This document shows positions 32,113 through 41,929 of a stretch of 64,000 nucleotides of DNA, piece after piece (the stretch's first letter is position 1; every line of letters begins with the position of its first letter). The stretch is from assembly GCF_000006405.1 (NCBI RefSeq), contig NW_003203663.1, forward strand, positions 20,312 through 84,311. Reading direction: 5' to 3'. Both the position numbers and the translations under genes were made by a program. The notes under the pieces are model-generated. The model was not told where the DNA came from, searched no databases, and was given only the letters and a program-made list of their open reading frames with translations. Source of the stretch: Perkinsus marinus ATCC 50983. Its lineage: Eukaryota > Perkinsozoa > Perkinsida > Perkinsidae.

Positions 32113-34235
32113 ATGACAGTGTCGACAGGAAAAGTGTCCGCGGTATCAGTGCCGCTGCAGCCGCTCTCGAAGAGGGAGATCCTCAAGCAGCTCAAGAGGT
32201 TCTTCATCAGCACTAACACCGCCTGGTCCGATCGAAAGTGAGTCCATGAGTGTCCTTAGTCATGCTAGTGTCGGCCCTAAGGGGTAAGGGTCCGGGAGCT
32301 CCAGCGGTCCAGGAAGCAGCACGACGAAGGCTTGAAGCCTCTATGGAGCAATCCCAAAGCAGGTTGATCGTCGTTATTGCTCCGCTATCGTTTCACTGTC
32401 CTCACCAGCAGGTGGGCCGAAGCCAGGCTGGGGGACTGGCGTTGGAGCTCCGCAAGTAAGGAGATCTGGAGACGGATCAGAGGGAGCATTCGACCGAACG
32501 CTGCACCCGGTGAGGGGGTTCTGAGGTTCCCTTTCAGTACTATTGACTAGGGCTTTCTTATCGCTGAGAACTGCGTGACGGACGAGATAAGCATCTATGG
32601 AGAGCGTAAAGGGCCTGTGGCCAATGCCCCTGTGTGGCCATTAATGCAGCATAAATTCCGGGCACCGATATGTAAATGCTCGGACAACGTCGAGGATATG
32701 CTGGACAGGATCGAACGCCTACGGTGTGTTTGGATGATGGGGGAATATGCTCGCTTTCCTCAGCTGATATCTCTATCTCTGCTATTGATTATGGGAATTT
32801 ATATATGAAATGGGGTAGAAGTTTTCAGGTACGAACACAAATTTCCCAAAATTTTCTCATAATTTTCATCTTTTCGCTGGCATGTCTTGACACTGGATGA
32901 TGCCTTCTCCCATCACATGGTTTCTACTTAGGCGGGATGGGCTCTTCTACGCGGCCCTTATGAACTTGGTCACAGCCAGAGCTGAATGGCTATTCGTCAA
33001 GACTGGCATGCGCCATATGGCCAACGGCTTCCGAATGAATACCGCAGAGGCCTATTCTGTTGAGGAGGCCCTATACCATATTCCAGTGACATTCCTAGAT
33101 AATTGGGGTCAACCTAAGGATCCTGCGATCAAGTCTGGTCAACGCCGTAAAGGAGGAACTGCAGTCCGGAGCAACCCGCAGGTTGTTGTATGTGCTTTTT
33201 CGCATGGCTCGATGATCGTGTCAGGAGGTCCTGTGCATCCCTGAGCTCCACGTCATACCAGAATCGGACCGGGTCCTTCAACCAGAGGGATGGTGTGCCC
33301 TCCTGACTGTGGAATATGAAACCCTTGCCTCGATATCATACCTGTCCCCCCTTAGCCCTCATGCGGAAGTGTGAGTTATGGGCCAAGTTGTAGTGCAGTC
33401 GGCTGTCTGGCCATGAGCAGGTATTTCGTGTCACAGCTGGCTGAGATCGCCATGGTCCGATGGACAGAGCCGGGAGCTGAGAAGGTTAGGGGCTCGAGGG
33501 GCTGAGGATAGTTGCTTTCGTTCTTCAGACTGCTGTCGATGAGGCAGTTCTACGTCTAGTATGGTCCCTGTGGCGCTTATACTACACGAACCCAATTGGT
33601 GGTGAATTCAACGACCAACACGACCTCATCATTGCCAAGGTGCTCTGTTCCTCCTATGTTGCTGGAGTATCTCCCAGATATTGGCAACGATGGGCTTTGC
33701 ATGTTATCGACTGGAGGAGTTTTCGCTCGCCCGTGAGTGTTTCAAGAATGCTAAGATACTGCGCATATCCCATAACACTAAGCGACACCGTGAACCCCCA
33801 ATGGTAGCACGTCACTTGGGAAGTCTGGTAAATGGGACATTGTGTGCAGATCTGTCCCCATGTGGCGGCTTGGGGACATAATGAAGCACTTGCCCTGGCC
33901 GCCTTGGGCAAATTCAGGAATGCATACAAGTTGGCGTGGAGCGCTGCGGAAATTATGAATGTGAGTTTCGATTGGGACGGTATGGGAAATTGGTATCATA
34001 GGCAACTCGGGGCCCTCGGCATCCCGAGACGATCCACTGCCAACTCACAGTAGAGAGGCTAACAAGGCGCCCTGACGTTGCGATGTACTATCAAGTCGAT
34101 GGTACTGCTGGTTGTGTTGCTGGGCGTAGGTCTTTGAGCACTGGGGTTGACGTGTCCCCTAATGAGGCAGTGAGGGCTATAAAGAAGGCTGAGAAGCGGC
34201 CCAAGCCTGTCAGAGTGAATCGTCGGAGGAAATGA
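32113..34235 (+). CDS. TPR-like multi-exon protein of unknown function
   Basis: Not assigned to a named family. Exon 1 begins MTVSTGKVSAVSVPLQPLSK and ends at a GTGAGT donor. Later exons read RRLEASMEQSQSRLIVVIA, TDEISIYGERKGPVANAPVW, MLDRIERLR joined to RDGLFYAALMNLVTARAEWL and MRHMANGFRMNTAEAYSVEE. They continue with AVDEAVLRLVWSLWRLYYTN, MGFACYRLEEFSLARECFKN with AKIL, HNEALALAALGKFRNAYKLA, and a Lys/Arg-rich end RPKPVRVNRRRK. The A.Y.L..F..A..CF..A and ALALAALGKF.NAYKLA stretches have the spacing of helix-turn-helix repeats such as TPRs, suggesting a protein-interaction scaffold (inference). Phase is consistent across the intron holding MITE copy 5. Exons between 33240 and 33640 are poorly resolved. 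Confidence 0.5.
32724..32895 (-). mobile_element. MITE-like element, copy 5 (degenerate), in an intron
   Basis: A diverged copy recognised by GGGAATATGC, GCTTTCCTCAGCTGA, GGGGTAGAAGTTTTCAGGTA and TTTCCCAAAATTTTC in the order and spacing of the inverted consensus. It fills most of the intron between codons for RIERLR and RDGLFYAAL (about 32724-32931). The intron donor GTGTGTTTGG almost coincides with the element's terminus. Orientation relative to the host gene matches the other copies. Confidence 0.65.
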
Positions 34236-34883
34236 AGTGCTTGCCACGATCTCGTGTGAATCTTCTCGCGGTGTCAAACTGCTATGACCATTGCGTTGTC
34301 CGGTCCTTATACCTCGTGGAATGTCGTTCATCATAGTCGATGGATGGATGCGACAAAGGCTCCATGCTGGCGAGTGGCTGATGGTTGTGCCGGCCCACCT
34401 GGCTGGATCGGAAGCTCTCTATTGATCAGCTTGGGGATATCATTCACTATAGAGTCGATCAGTATAACCACAGTGTCTGCACTATACTCAGATTACCACT
34501 GAGGCTACGAGAAGGCCTCGTTAGTGCTTCAACATAGTAATGGCTTTTCCCGATACGTTTTATTCAATTCTATATCGTCAAGACTCAGTAAGCCCGTAAG
34601 TGTTTGTCGAGGCAGAGGAGGAATCCTGAAGTGAGGGCATTAATTTCCACAAGCTTCTCATGCCGTCAGGACTCTACCAGCCCTGGAGGTCTCGATTGCC
34701 ATCCGATGCACGGTTGGAGACCCTACTCCAGTACAGTGAAGAGGAGAAGAATAAACTAACATGAATTCCGACACGTGGTTATCTCGCTAAGGTCTCTGTC
34801 GCGTTCAAAGGGTCGAGGCTACGACTGCAACAGCAGCAGCAGTAGCTTTGATCAGCGTATTCTCATCCACTTTCTCGGTTACG
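34236..34883. other. Intergenic region with no supported gene
   Basis: Short open frames only. A GCA/CAG-rich run (about 34828-34850, extending into the following exon) precedes the RRM gene's start. The segment probably holds the 3' end of the TPR-like gene and the promoter and 5' UTR of the RRM gene. Confidence 0.4.
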
Positions 34884-36423
34884 ATGAGTGCCATCTTCGA
34901 ACCCTCCCCGACCAGCAATAGCAGCAGATATCCTGCTGAGAGGAAGTACTCGGGGTCAAGCCGCAGCAGTAGCAGTGTCAAGGGACCATACCCCCAGACA
35001 GACTTCAATGACCCCAATTTGGCCGTCAGGACTCTCATGGTCTTCCGGTTCCCTCGGGAGGCCCAGGAGGTAGACTTAGGTGAGATCCCATCGTCGGAGC
35101 TTCTCGGTTTTCATCCACTTCTTACAGCTTGTCGATTCGGCCGTTTCGGCCCCCTCGAGCACGTCAAGGTTGTTTACGACCCCGTCACTCACTTACCGCG
35201 CTGCTATGGATTCGTCCGTTTTGTCCATCGTGCGCACGCCCTGGAAGCCTACCAAGCCTGTGAGGAGCGGAGCATCTCTATGGACGACCCTTTCGGACGG
35301 ACCTGTAACGTCACGTCATCTCGGTCCTAGCAGGGTTATTACCTCCTCAGGGTTTTTCGAAGTGAAGTGGGCTCGGAATGCTCGCGCGGCTGGGGAGATT
35401 CCGAGGGGTTCGTCGGACCAGCAAGATAATTATAGCGGCGGGTATGTACAGTCGTTGGATAATGCACTCCCGCAAAACGGTATCTTCTCGGAACCATCGG
35501 TCTCCACTGCTGATGCTGCTGTTGCTGTTCATCCTACCAGACACGACTCGTGAGTGCACTCTTGAGGTTATTCGATTAACGTATGTGATTAGGATGTTGG
35601 ATAACATGGACGACTCCAGTTCTACTGGTGTGCCTCCTTCCCTCATCGAGCCTGCCCTTCTCGAGCTTGTCAGCTACGATGAAAGCTCCAGGCCAGTACG
35701 CAGCAACATGTTCATGCTGAAAAGCATCGCCCTTGTTAGATGATGTCCTCGGAGGAAGCCCAAGAGCTCTTGAGGCAGCTCGAAAATGCTCAGCAGTCCG
35801 ATATGACCATCACAGCAACTAGAGAGGACGAGTCGGTTTCTCCCTTTGAATTGCCTCATGCGGTGAGTTCAGTCCGAGTCTCAGCAGGTCTCCCTCGATC
35901 CTATAGAGTTGTCAGATTCGCGAGCCCCCAGTTCTCAATCACTACTTAGACATTACCACGGAAGCTGAGGAGGCTGCGACCTCGCAGGCGGCGGCTGCAG
36001 CTGCAGCAGCTGCATTGGCGTCTAAGAGGGAGGATACTTCCCAGGCCGATCTGGCTCTGCTCATGGAGACTGTTTTCAAGGTGGGTCAGGGAGAGGTTGC
36101 CAACAGCGATCGAACCACTCATTTGCCATTGATCTGTGAAGATTGCATCGTATATGAATTCCTTCAAAATCAGTGGAGAAGTCTCCGTCTTCAGACTGTG
36201 CGTCGCAGCGCCTTGGAAAGGCTACGTAAGGCTAGCGATGCCTCTACTACTAGTACGCGATGTGGCAGCAGCAGTTCGACGTCAATGTTGGGTGAAGTGC
36301 TCGATCATCCAAAGCGAGATCCTCGAGTAAGGACCCTCGTCACTGACTCCTCTATGAGAATTCCTCATGTATCAGGTCGGATCAGGGGAGACTGCGATGG
36401 ACGACCCCGCAGCTGTATCTTAA
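34884..36423 (+). CDS. RRM RNA-binding protein (multi-exon)
   Basis: Contains one clear RNA recognition motif assembled from three exons: LAVRTLMVFRFPREAQEVDL, then CRFGRFGPLEHVKVVYDPVT, HLPRCYGFVRFVHRAHALEA (RNP1 is CYGFVRFV) and the last strand FFEVKWARNARAAG. Introns of 55-75 bp join in phase. Downstream exons are low-complexity: MLDNMDDSSSTGVPPSLIEP, then an exon starting MMSSEEAQELLRQLENAQQS joined across a 48-bp intron, an Ala run near SQAAAAAAAAALASKRED, a basic helix WRSLRLQTVRRSALERLRK and a Ser-rich end, with TAA at 36421. The first RNP2 (LMVFRF) is weakly conserved. It is likely an mRNA-processing or translational regulator (inference). The 48-bp junction could instead mark two genes, because ATG and TGA overlap at 35740-35743. 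Confidence 0.72.
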
Positions 36424-37559
36424 TCTCGGCTGATCCCTCATGAAGTCTGCGACAAGATACGAAGGCAGGTTCTCTTATCACTCCGTTTAATGTGTGACCA
36501 TAGCAGTGGATTACCTTTTTTATGTAACCTAAAAAGATCAGTAGAGTTACTTCTCATATCTCATCATTAACCCTCGTATCCATTGAGCCTTCTGAGCCTG
36601 TAAACTTGCTGTTATCGCCTACTACAAGAACGGTTCGATCCCGATGCACCAGATTCGATCGAATATCATTTTTGTCATGTGCACGTCGTATTGGAAGAGA
36701 GTGAAGGTGGTGGTGGTTGTTATTATTATTAGAAGAGTGTTTCTTGCTTTTGTCACATTGCTGAATCGAGGATTCCTGTAGGGCCCCATAAAAGGGTTGT
36801 TTCTTCTAGCAGTAGTAGTATTGTCATTACTAGTGTTGAGATAGATGCCTGCATATAGAAGATATATCCATTCCTCACTCTATTTAGTCGTTGTCGGGGC
36901 AGAATAGTGTCTACAGTTGATGGTGTCACTGATCGTCTCCGGGGTATCATGATTACTGCTGCACGTCTTTAGACTTGGTATTTTTTTTAAGATGATGAGG
37001 GTAGCTTTGTCAGGCAGAGTGCATGGGACCTAGTAAGTCTCTTATCGTGTTGAGTTCTGCAGTGATAGTCCCGAGAAAATGTGCCCGATTGCCATATGGT
37101 TGTTGTGATAGATCTGTTGTATTAAGAGTGGAAGCAACTGATTACATGAAGAACTGGTCCAAGATACATACACACACAGACGCTACCAAGAGCATGATGT
37201 ATAGCTGGTGAATCTTATACCGTCCTGGATGGGGGGATGCTGGTAGATAGTTAAGTACTCGCCCTCTGGCTATGAATGTCTGTCGCGTTGACGACAGGAC
37301 GGCGATGCATAGTTATACCCAACAAGGGTTACCTCTGTTACTAATCGCTCCTTACATCAGATGTTCGAGCTCCTACTAATATCTCAGCGATGGTTAAGAT
37401 GAGCTCTTGTGTACGCGTGCTACCGACATCGCGCTCGCCCGAGAATCTCTACTACTATTCACATAAGTAGGTAGAAAGAAGCTGTAAACACGAATTAAAA
37501 TTGTCGATGATGAGGGATTATCTGACCGATTAGGTTAATTTGATAATCTAGTTTGTGAA
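36424..37559. other. Intergenic region, AT-rich
   Basis: More than 1.1 kb with no supported exon, the longest gene-free stretch in the plus-strand array. It holds simple runs such as GGTGGTGGTTGTTATTATTATTA near 36708-36732 and an eight-T run near 36980. Two CGGTTCGATCC-like words resemble tRNA B boxes, but no cloverleaf can be folded around them. Confidence 0.5.
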
Positions 37560-38485
37560 ATGAACCGAATATTTGGGGTTGGGAAAAAGAAGGTGGAGGC
37601 CCCTCCCGCCCCTACAGGGCCGTCTCTGGCCGAGACCAGTGAGCACTTGGACAGCCGAGTCACATTATTAGACAAGAAAATCAAACAGTGTGATGAGGAT
37701 CTAATCAAGTAGCAAGGAGAGCTCCATCGTAAGCCACCAGGCTACAGGTACAAGCAGCAGATGGCGACTAGGTCTGGTGCGGTCGGGGCCAAGCAGCGAG
37801 CATTGGCAGTATTGAAGAGGAAGAAGATGTATGAGGCCCAGAGGGATCAGATGATGAACACGCAATTCAATGTGGACCAGGTAGAGGATCCCCGTCCTAA
37901 GGTTGGATCCTGGGCTCACCAACTCGGTGCTCAGGCGGCCTTCACACAGGAGCAGATTCAGACTAATATCAACGTGGTGGAGTCGATGAAGGTAGCCAAT
38001 AGCGCCATGAAGTCCCAGATGAACGACTTCAACATCGATCATGTGGAGGATGTTGTAGACGATATGGCGGTGAGATGCTACAAAGGCGGTTCGGAAGGGG
38101 AAGGGTGATGACGATGTTAGGATATTATGATGGACCAGGAAGAAATCAACGACATTTTGGGTAGAAGTTATAACTTACCTGAGGGTTGCGATGATGCTGC
38201 TCTGGAAGCTCAATTCTCCATGCTAGAAGAAGAGGTCGCCATGGATAAGGAGAATGAGCTCCGCGCGGTAGTGCAGACCAGGGCCAGCGCCACTACACTC
38301 GTTGCTGGGCTCTCAGGGACCATCAGCTCCGACGTACTTGCCAACTACATTGCCGGGACTAGACAAGCCAGTGTCTGCTCCAACAGCGCCTTACTCAACA
38401 CCAGTAATAAGCACTCGGTATTGTGCTATGAGTGCAAGGGAAATTATCACAGGTTGCTCTGGGGTCGATCAACAAGCCACAATAA
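37560..38485 (+). CDS. CHMP5: ESCRT-III subunit CHMP5/VPS60
   Basis: Snf7-family protein acting with ESCRT-III and Vps4 in multivesicular body sorting and membrane scission. Five exons: 37560-37708, 37748-37880, 37935-38069, 38121-~38250 and short 3' exons ending at 38485. The N-terminus is MNRIFGVGKKKVEAPPAPTG. After removal of a 39-bp intron carrying an in-frame TAG, the sequence reads DLIKYKQQMATRSGAVGAKQ and RALAVLKRKKMYEAQRDQMM, then AAFTQEQIQTNINVVESMKV, MDQEEINDILGRSYNLPEGC and LEAQFSMLEEEVAMDKENEL. These parallel human CHMP5 throughout, including the MNR start, the KQKALRVLKQKRMYEQQRD core and the basic-to-acidic change. The C-terminus PTYLPTTLPGLDKP matches the Pro-rich end that binds LIP5/VTA1 (family knowledge). 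The start is the only Met in frame. Confidence 0.93.
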
Positions 38486-38759
38486 GTCTACGTCTCCCCG
38501 CACCGCCTGAGCGCGGTAAACTCTGCCTCTAATTCGAACTGTACCCTTGTTGCCAACATCGAAATTCTCTGTTGTATTTCAACTTCGGGTTGAGTCCCAG
38601 GTTGTCGCGTTGGCCCGAGTAGGTTGCTCAGGATTGCATCTCGCCAAAGCCGTTTTCTACTCAGTTTTTCGTTTGTAGTGTACTCGTTCAGCATGGTAGG
38701 TGCCACGGGCAGGTGGGAGTTGAGAGAGTTACGGTATCCATTTTTAGTCGGGCAACATT
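38486..38759. promoter_or_regulatory. CHMP5 3' / proteasome beta-3 5' spacer
   Basis: About 270 bp between stop and start codons of two plus-strand genes. No exon is supported. A T-rich tract ending GTCGGGCAACATT lies just before the ATG. Confidence 0.35.
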
Positions 38760-39811
38760 ATGGAGTATAACGGTGGCAGTGTGATTGCTATGAAGGGCGA
38801 AGGCTGTGTCGGAATCGTAATATCGGATGGAATCAGCGTCACGCGCCACGAAATTACTCCACTAGGCCTGCGATCGAAGATATGGCGTCAACCAGCTGCA
38901 GACGGTCTCGGCCAACATGCAGAAGGTGTACCCGATGACATCCCGATGCTTGGTCGGATTCCAAGGCCTCGCCACTGACTCCCAAACACTGTACTAGAAT
39001 GGTCATGGGCCCGGCTTCGCAGCGATGGGGGTTCTTGACTGCAGATCTCAGCTGCTGAAGTTCCGCTTGAAGCTGTACAAGTTGAAGGAGGACAGGGAGA
39101 TGCCATGTGACGTTGTGAGTCACTTGATGGCTACTATGCTCTACGAGAAACGGTACTAATACTACTACCCCTGCGGCTGGCTGGTTATACCCGACTATTC
39201 CTAGGTTCGGGCCCTACTTCTGTGAGCCTGTTATTGCTGGTCTTAAGAACGATGGCGAGCCCTTCATCTCTTCCTTTGACCTTATTGGTGAGTTCTAAGC
39301 TTGCTCTCTCATTAATGAGTTTATCAGCCCTTTAAGCCGTAGTGGTACTCTCTATGTGTGATTGAAGTATGGGTGGGTCGATACATAAGTGTGTGATCGG
39401 GCTCATCGATAGCTCTCGTGTTGGCGTATAGCTTCGCTGTCCTGAAGTGTTCGCTATAATGCTGCTACATCAGGCACGGAATCTACTGCCCCCGATTTCA
39501 TCGTCTCTGGTACGGCTACCGAGCAGCTCATGGGTGTAGCCGAGAGCTTCTGGAGGGAAGGCATGGGCCCTGAGGAGCTCGCTGAGGTACTTGCATCAGC
39601 AACAACAGTTGAGGGGTGAGAGCTCTCCTTGTAGGTCCTGGGCCAATCGTTGCTCTCGGGTATTGACCGCGACTGTCTCTCTGGATGGGGTGGCGTGGTC
39701 TATATACTTACCGATAAAGAGGTAAGCTCTTGCACACTGACGTCGCTCTTCCTGAAACCTTGGTCTTATCGTTAGTTGATCACAAAAACACTGAAGGGAA
39801 GAATGGACTAA
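38760..39811 (+). CDS. PSMB3: 20S proteasome subunit beta-3 (PSMB3)
   Basis: Non-catalytic beta subunit of the 20S core. Seven exons join in phase: 38760-38816, 38866-38990, 39045-39152, 39205-39287, 39474-39586, 39635-39721 and 39776-39811, with introns of 48-186 bp. The protein reads MEYNGGSVIAMKGEGCVGIA, CDRRYGVNQLQTVSANMQKV, MTSRCLVGFQGLATDSQTL, LLKFRLKLYKLKEDREMPCD, YEKRFGPYFCEPVIAGL, SSFDLIGTESTAPDFIVSGT, LMGVAESFWREGMGPEELAE, LLSGIDRDCLSGWGGVVYIL and ends TLKGRMD. This follows human PSMB3 collinearly (YNGGAVMAMKG, GLAGLATDVQT, FGPYYTEPVIAGL, MYG..ESLW, DRDAVSGMGVIVHII). No catalytic N-terminal Thr, as expected. The first intron contains the 23-bp sequence shared with the H+-PPase 5' region. 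Confidence 0.96.
38835..38857 (+). repeat. 23-bp sequence shared exactly with 27077-27099
   Basis: Lies within the 49-bp first intron of PSMB3, so it makes up nearly half of that intron. The other copy is next to the H+-PPase start, 11.7 kb away, and is also in a GT...AG segment but on the opposite strand relative to transcription. Confidence 0.85.
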
Positions 39812-39959
39812 TGGCAGTGGAGGGTGCTGCTTGGATTCACGGAATTATACCCAAGAAGAGTGATGAATAGTTTCCTCATTTCTTTTCGGATTTGCGTTCC
39901 CCTCGGCAAGTAGCGCAGGCGGAGCGAGACGGTAGTGGTGCAATAAAATAGTGACAATC

Positions 39960-41400
39960 ATGGCATCGGTCTCAGTCGTAGCTCAGCAGCCGATCTCGTC
40001 TATAATGACTGTCATCCCATCGACCACCGAGGCTGGCAAGAAGCGACCAGCTGATGAGATCGAGGCCGAGAAGGCAGTGGAGGAGGAGGAGGGAGAGGAC
40101 CTTCGTCAGTATGGTGATGCTAGCTATTGGGAGGAGCGCTATAAGGCTAAGAAACAGAGACTCACTGAGGAGAAGAAGAGTGAGAAGGACGGTAATCGAT
40201 TTGGTTATCGTAGTTGGAGAGATGTGCTCTTCAGAGAAGAAGGCTGCCGCTGCAGAGGATGATGATGATAATTCGACTGATGAGTGGCACTTCAGTTTCG
40301 AGGCTATGAAGGAGCTACTGCCCGAGAAGAAGGATATCACAGTTGTTGATGTTGGATGCGGAGTAAGTTATCCTGAGCTACCTCCACATATTGTCCGCAT
40401 TATAATATAATGATTATGTTGGAGGTCATTTGAGTGTATAAGGCGCTTTCCAATCTAATAGAGTGACTTTATCAGGTGTCCTCCTTCCTTAACTCCATGC
40501 GAGAGGCGGGATACACTGGTCGCCTTATCGGTCTTGACTACTCACCCAGCGCTATTGACATGTGTAAGGAAATGTTCAAGGAGGTGGAGTACCATAATAA
40601 GGAGGCTGCGGAGATGTGCCCTGAGATCGTTAAGCCTGGTAATACCACACGTTATGTCGGAATAGATATATTCTTGTTCAGCGGAGGTGGATATGTTCCT
40701 CGACAAGGCGACCATCGACGGTCTGTTGGCTGACGAGTCCGGGGCTGAGCACGTCCAGAGGTTGTCCAAGGTTGAGGGCCAAGCCCTTAAGGTTGGAGGT
40801 CAACTCATCTGGAGCACCATGTTCGGTCCTTTCGAAGAGTCTGGCGTGAAGGTATTGACTACTGTGAGTTCGTAGTAGTTGCTGCTCACGTCTTGTCGTA
40901 ATAGGTCCTCAAGGAGACCATATTACCGGGCCTCTTGGCTGGTGATGACAAGGCTTCTTACAAGGTCTATTGTCATGTTCTTGATGATGGTACGGAGGAC
41001 ATCGAGTTGCCTGAGCTCGAGGGGGACGAGGAATCAGCCGAGAAGGCCGAGCCAGAGGAGCATGCTGAGGAGCCCAACGCTGCTGAGGGTAAGGGCGGTC
41101 TCCGACTTCATTAGCCGATCAACTGGTTATAAGGTACTGATGCAGCAGCCGAGGAGGAGAAGGTTGAAGAAGGTGACGAGATCGATATGGCGGAGCTCGG
41201 CGACATGGACGAGATGATCATGCAGGCCCTGGCTGAGACCGAGACTCTTGCAGTGTGGATAATTGAGAAGGTCGAGAAAGCTGCCGATGCCCCCAAGGAT
41301 ACCACTGAGCTCATCGGTAAGATCATCGAAGATATCGAAGTTGATGTTCACGATGGTGGTGACGACGACGAGGAAGTGGAAGAAAAGATAGAAGACTAAA
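39960..41400 (+). CDS. Class I methyltransferase, EEF1AKMT4/METTL13-like
   Basis: SAM-dependent methyltransferase of the group that modifies lysines of eEF1A and related substrates (family knowledge). Exon 1 starts MASVSVVAQQPISSIMTVIP and has YGDASYWEERY, the typical YWE-x2-Y entry. After an intron in phase 1 it reads EWHFSFEAMKELLPEKKDIT and VVDVGCG, motif I. Further exons: SSFLNSMREAGYTGRLIGLD with DYSPSAIDMCKEMF (motif II), DMFLDKATIDGLLADESGAE (the DVVLEKGTLDALL motif of the family), GGQLIWSTMF, VLKETILPGLLAGDDKAS. A long acidic tail ends DEEVEEKIED at 41398-41400. The acidic C-terminus of about 100 residues is longer than in the animal enzyme. The exact substrate cannot be told. Confidence 0.82.
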
Positions 41401-41929
41401 CATAGACCAGTTTCTCTCCGTTCTAGCAGTCTAATAATTGTGATTTATCCGATAAGAGTTCCTCGCTTCTATCACGTTTCTTCCTAACAATAGCGTTGTT
41501 GTGTTATACAGTGTTATCTATCAACATGGAGTTACGCGAACGACTCGTCCCAAGGTCGGGTATGAGCGATAGGATGCTGGAATCTTGAGCTCTGTTCTTG
41601 CTTAATTCATTCCATGTACTGCGGGTGCGTGATGGTATATAAACTATCCATCATCATTTTCAACACATACATCATGTATGATAAAACGGTAATCATACAC
41701 ATCACGTGTATGATATACGATATACTCAAATTGACCTCAAACTCCAATCTGGATCGGTTCGATCCTGATGACTGTGCTATTCTCCCATTGGGGGATCAGT
41801 ATTGATGTTCATGTTTCCTCTCAAGGAGGGACGCGGACGCTTTTTTTCTCACCAAAAGCTCAGGGTTTACTCGTACAACTCAGCACATCGGGTTTGTGAA
41901 AAATGTCAGAACTCAAAAACATGAGAAAA
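41401..41929. other. Convergent 3' region
   Basis: AT-rich spacer of about 530 bp between the convergent 3' ends of the methyltransferase and the minus-strand GH31 gene. It contains imperfect palindromes with ATACATCATGTAT and ATACACGTGTAT-like words near 41665-41715, but no supported exon. Confidence 0.45.

Noticed and set aside
36625-36660. CGGTTCGATCCC resembling a tRNA B box
   Set aside because: No flanking stem or anticodon arm can be folded; the same holds for the similar word near 41755.
37700-37720. In-frame TAG in the CHMP5 coding sequence, seeming to break the gene or indicate stop-codon reassignment
   Set aside because: Removing the 39-bp intron 37709-37747 restores DLIKYKQQ, matching the family; the TAG is intronic.
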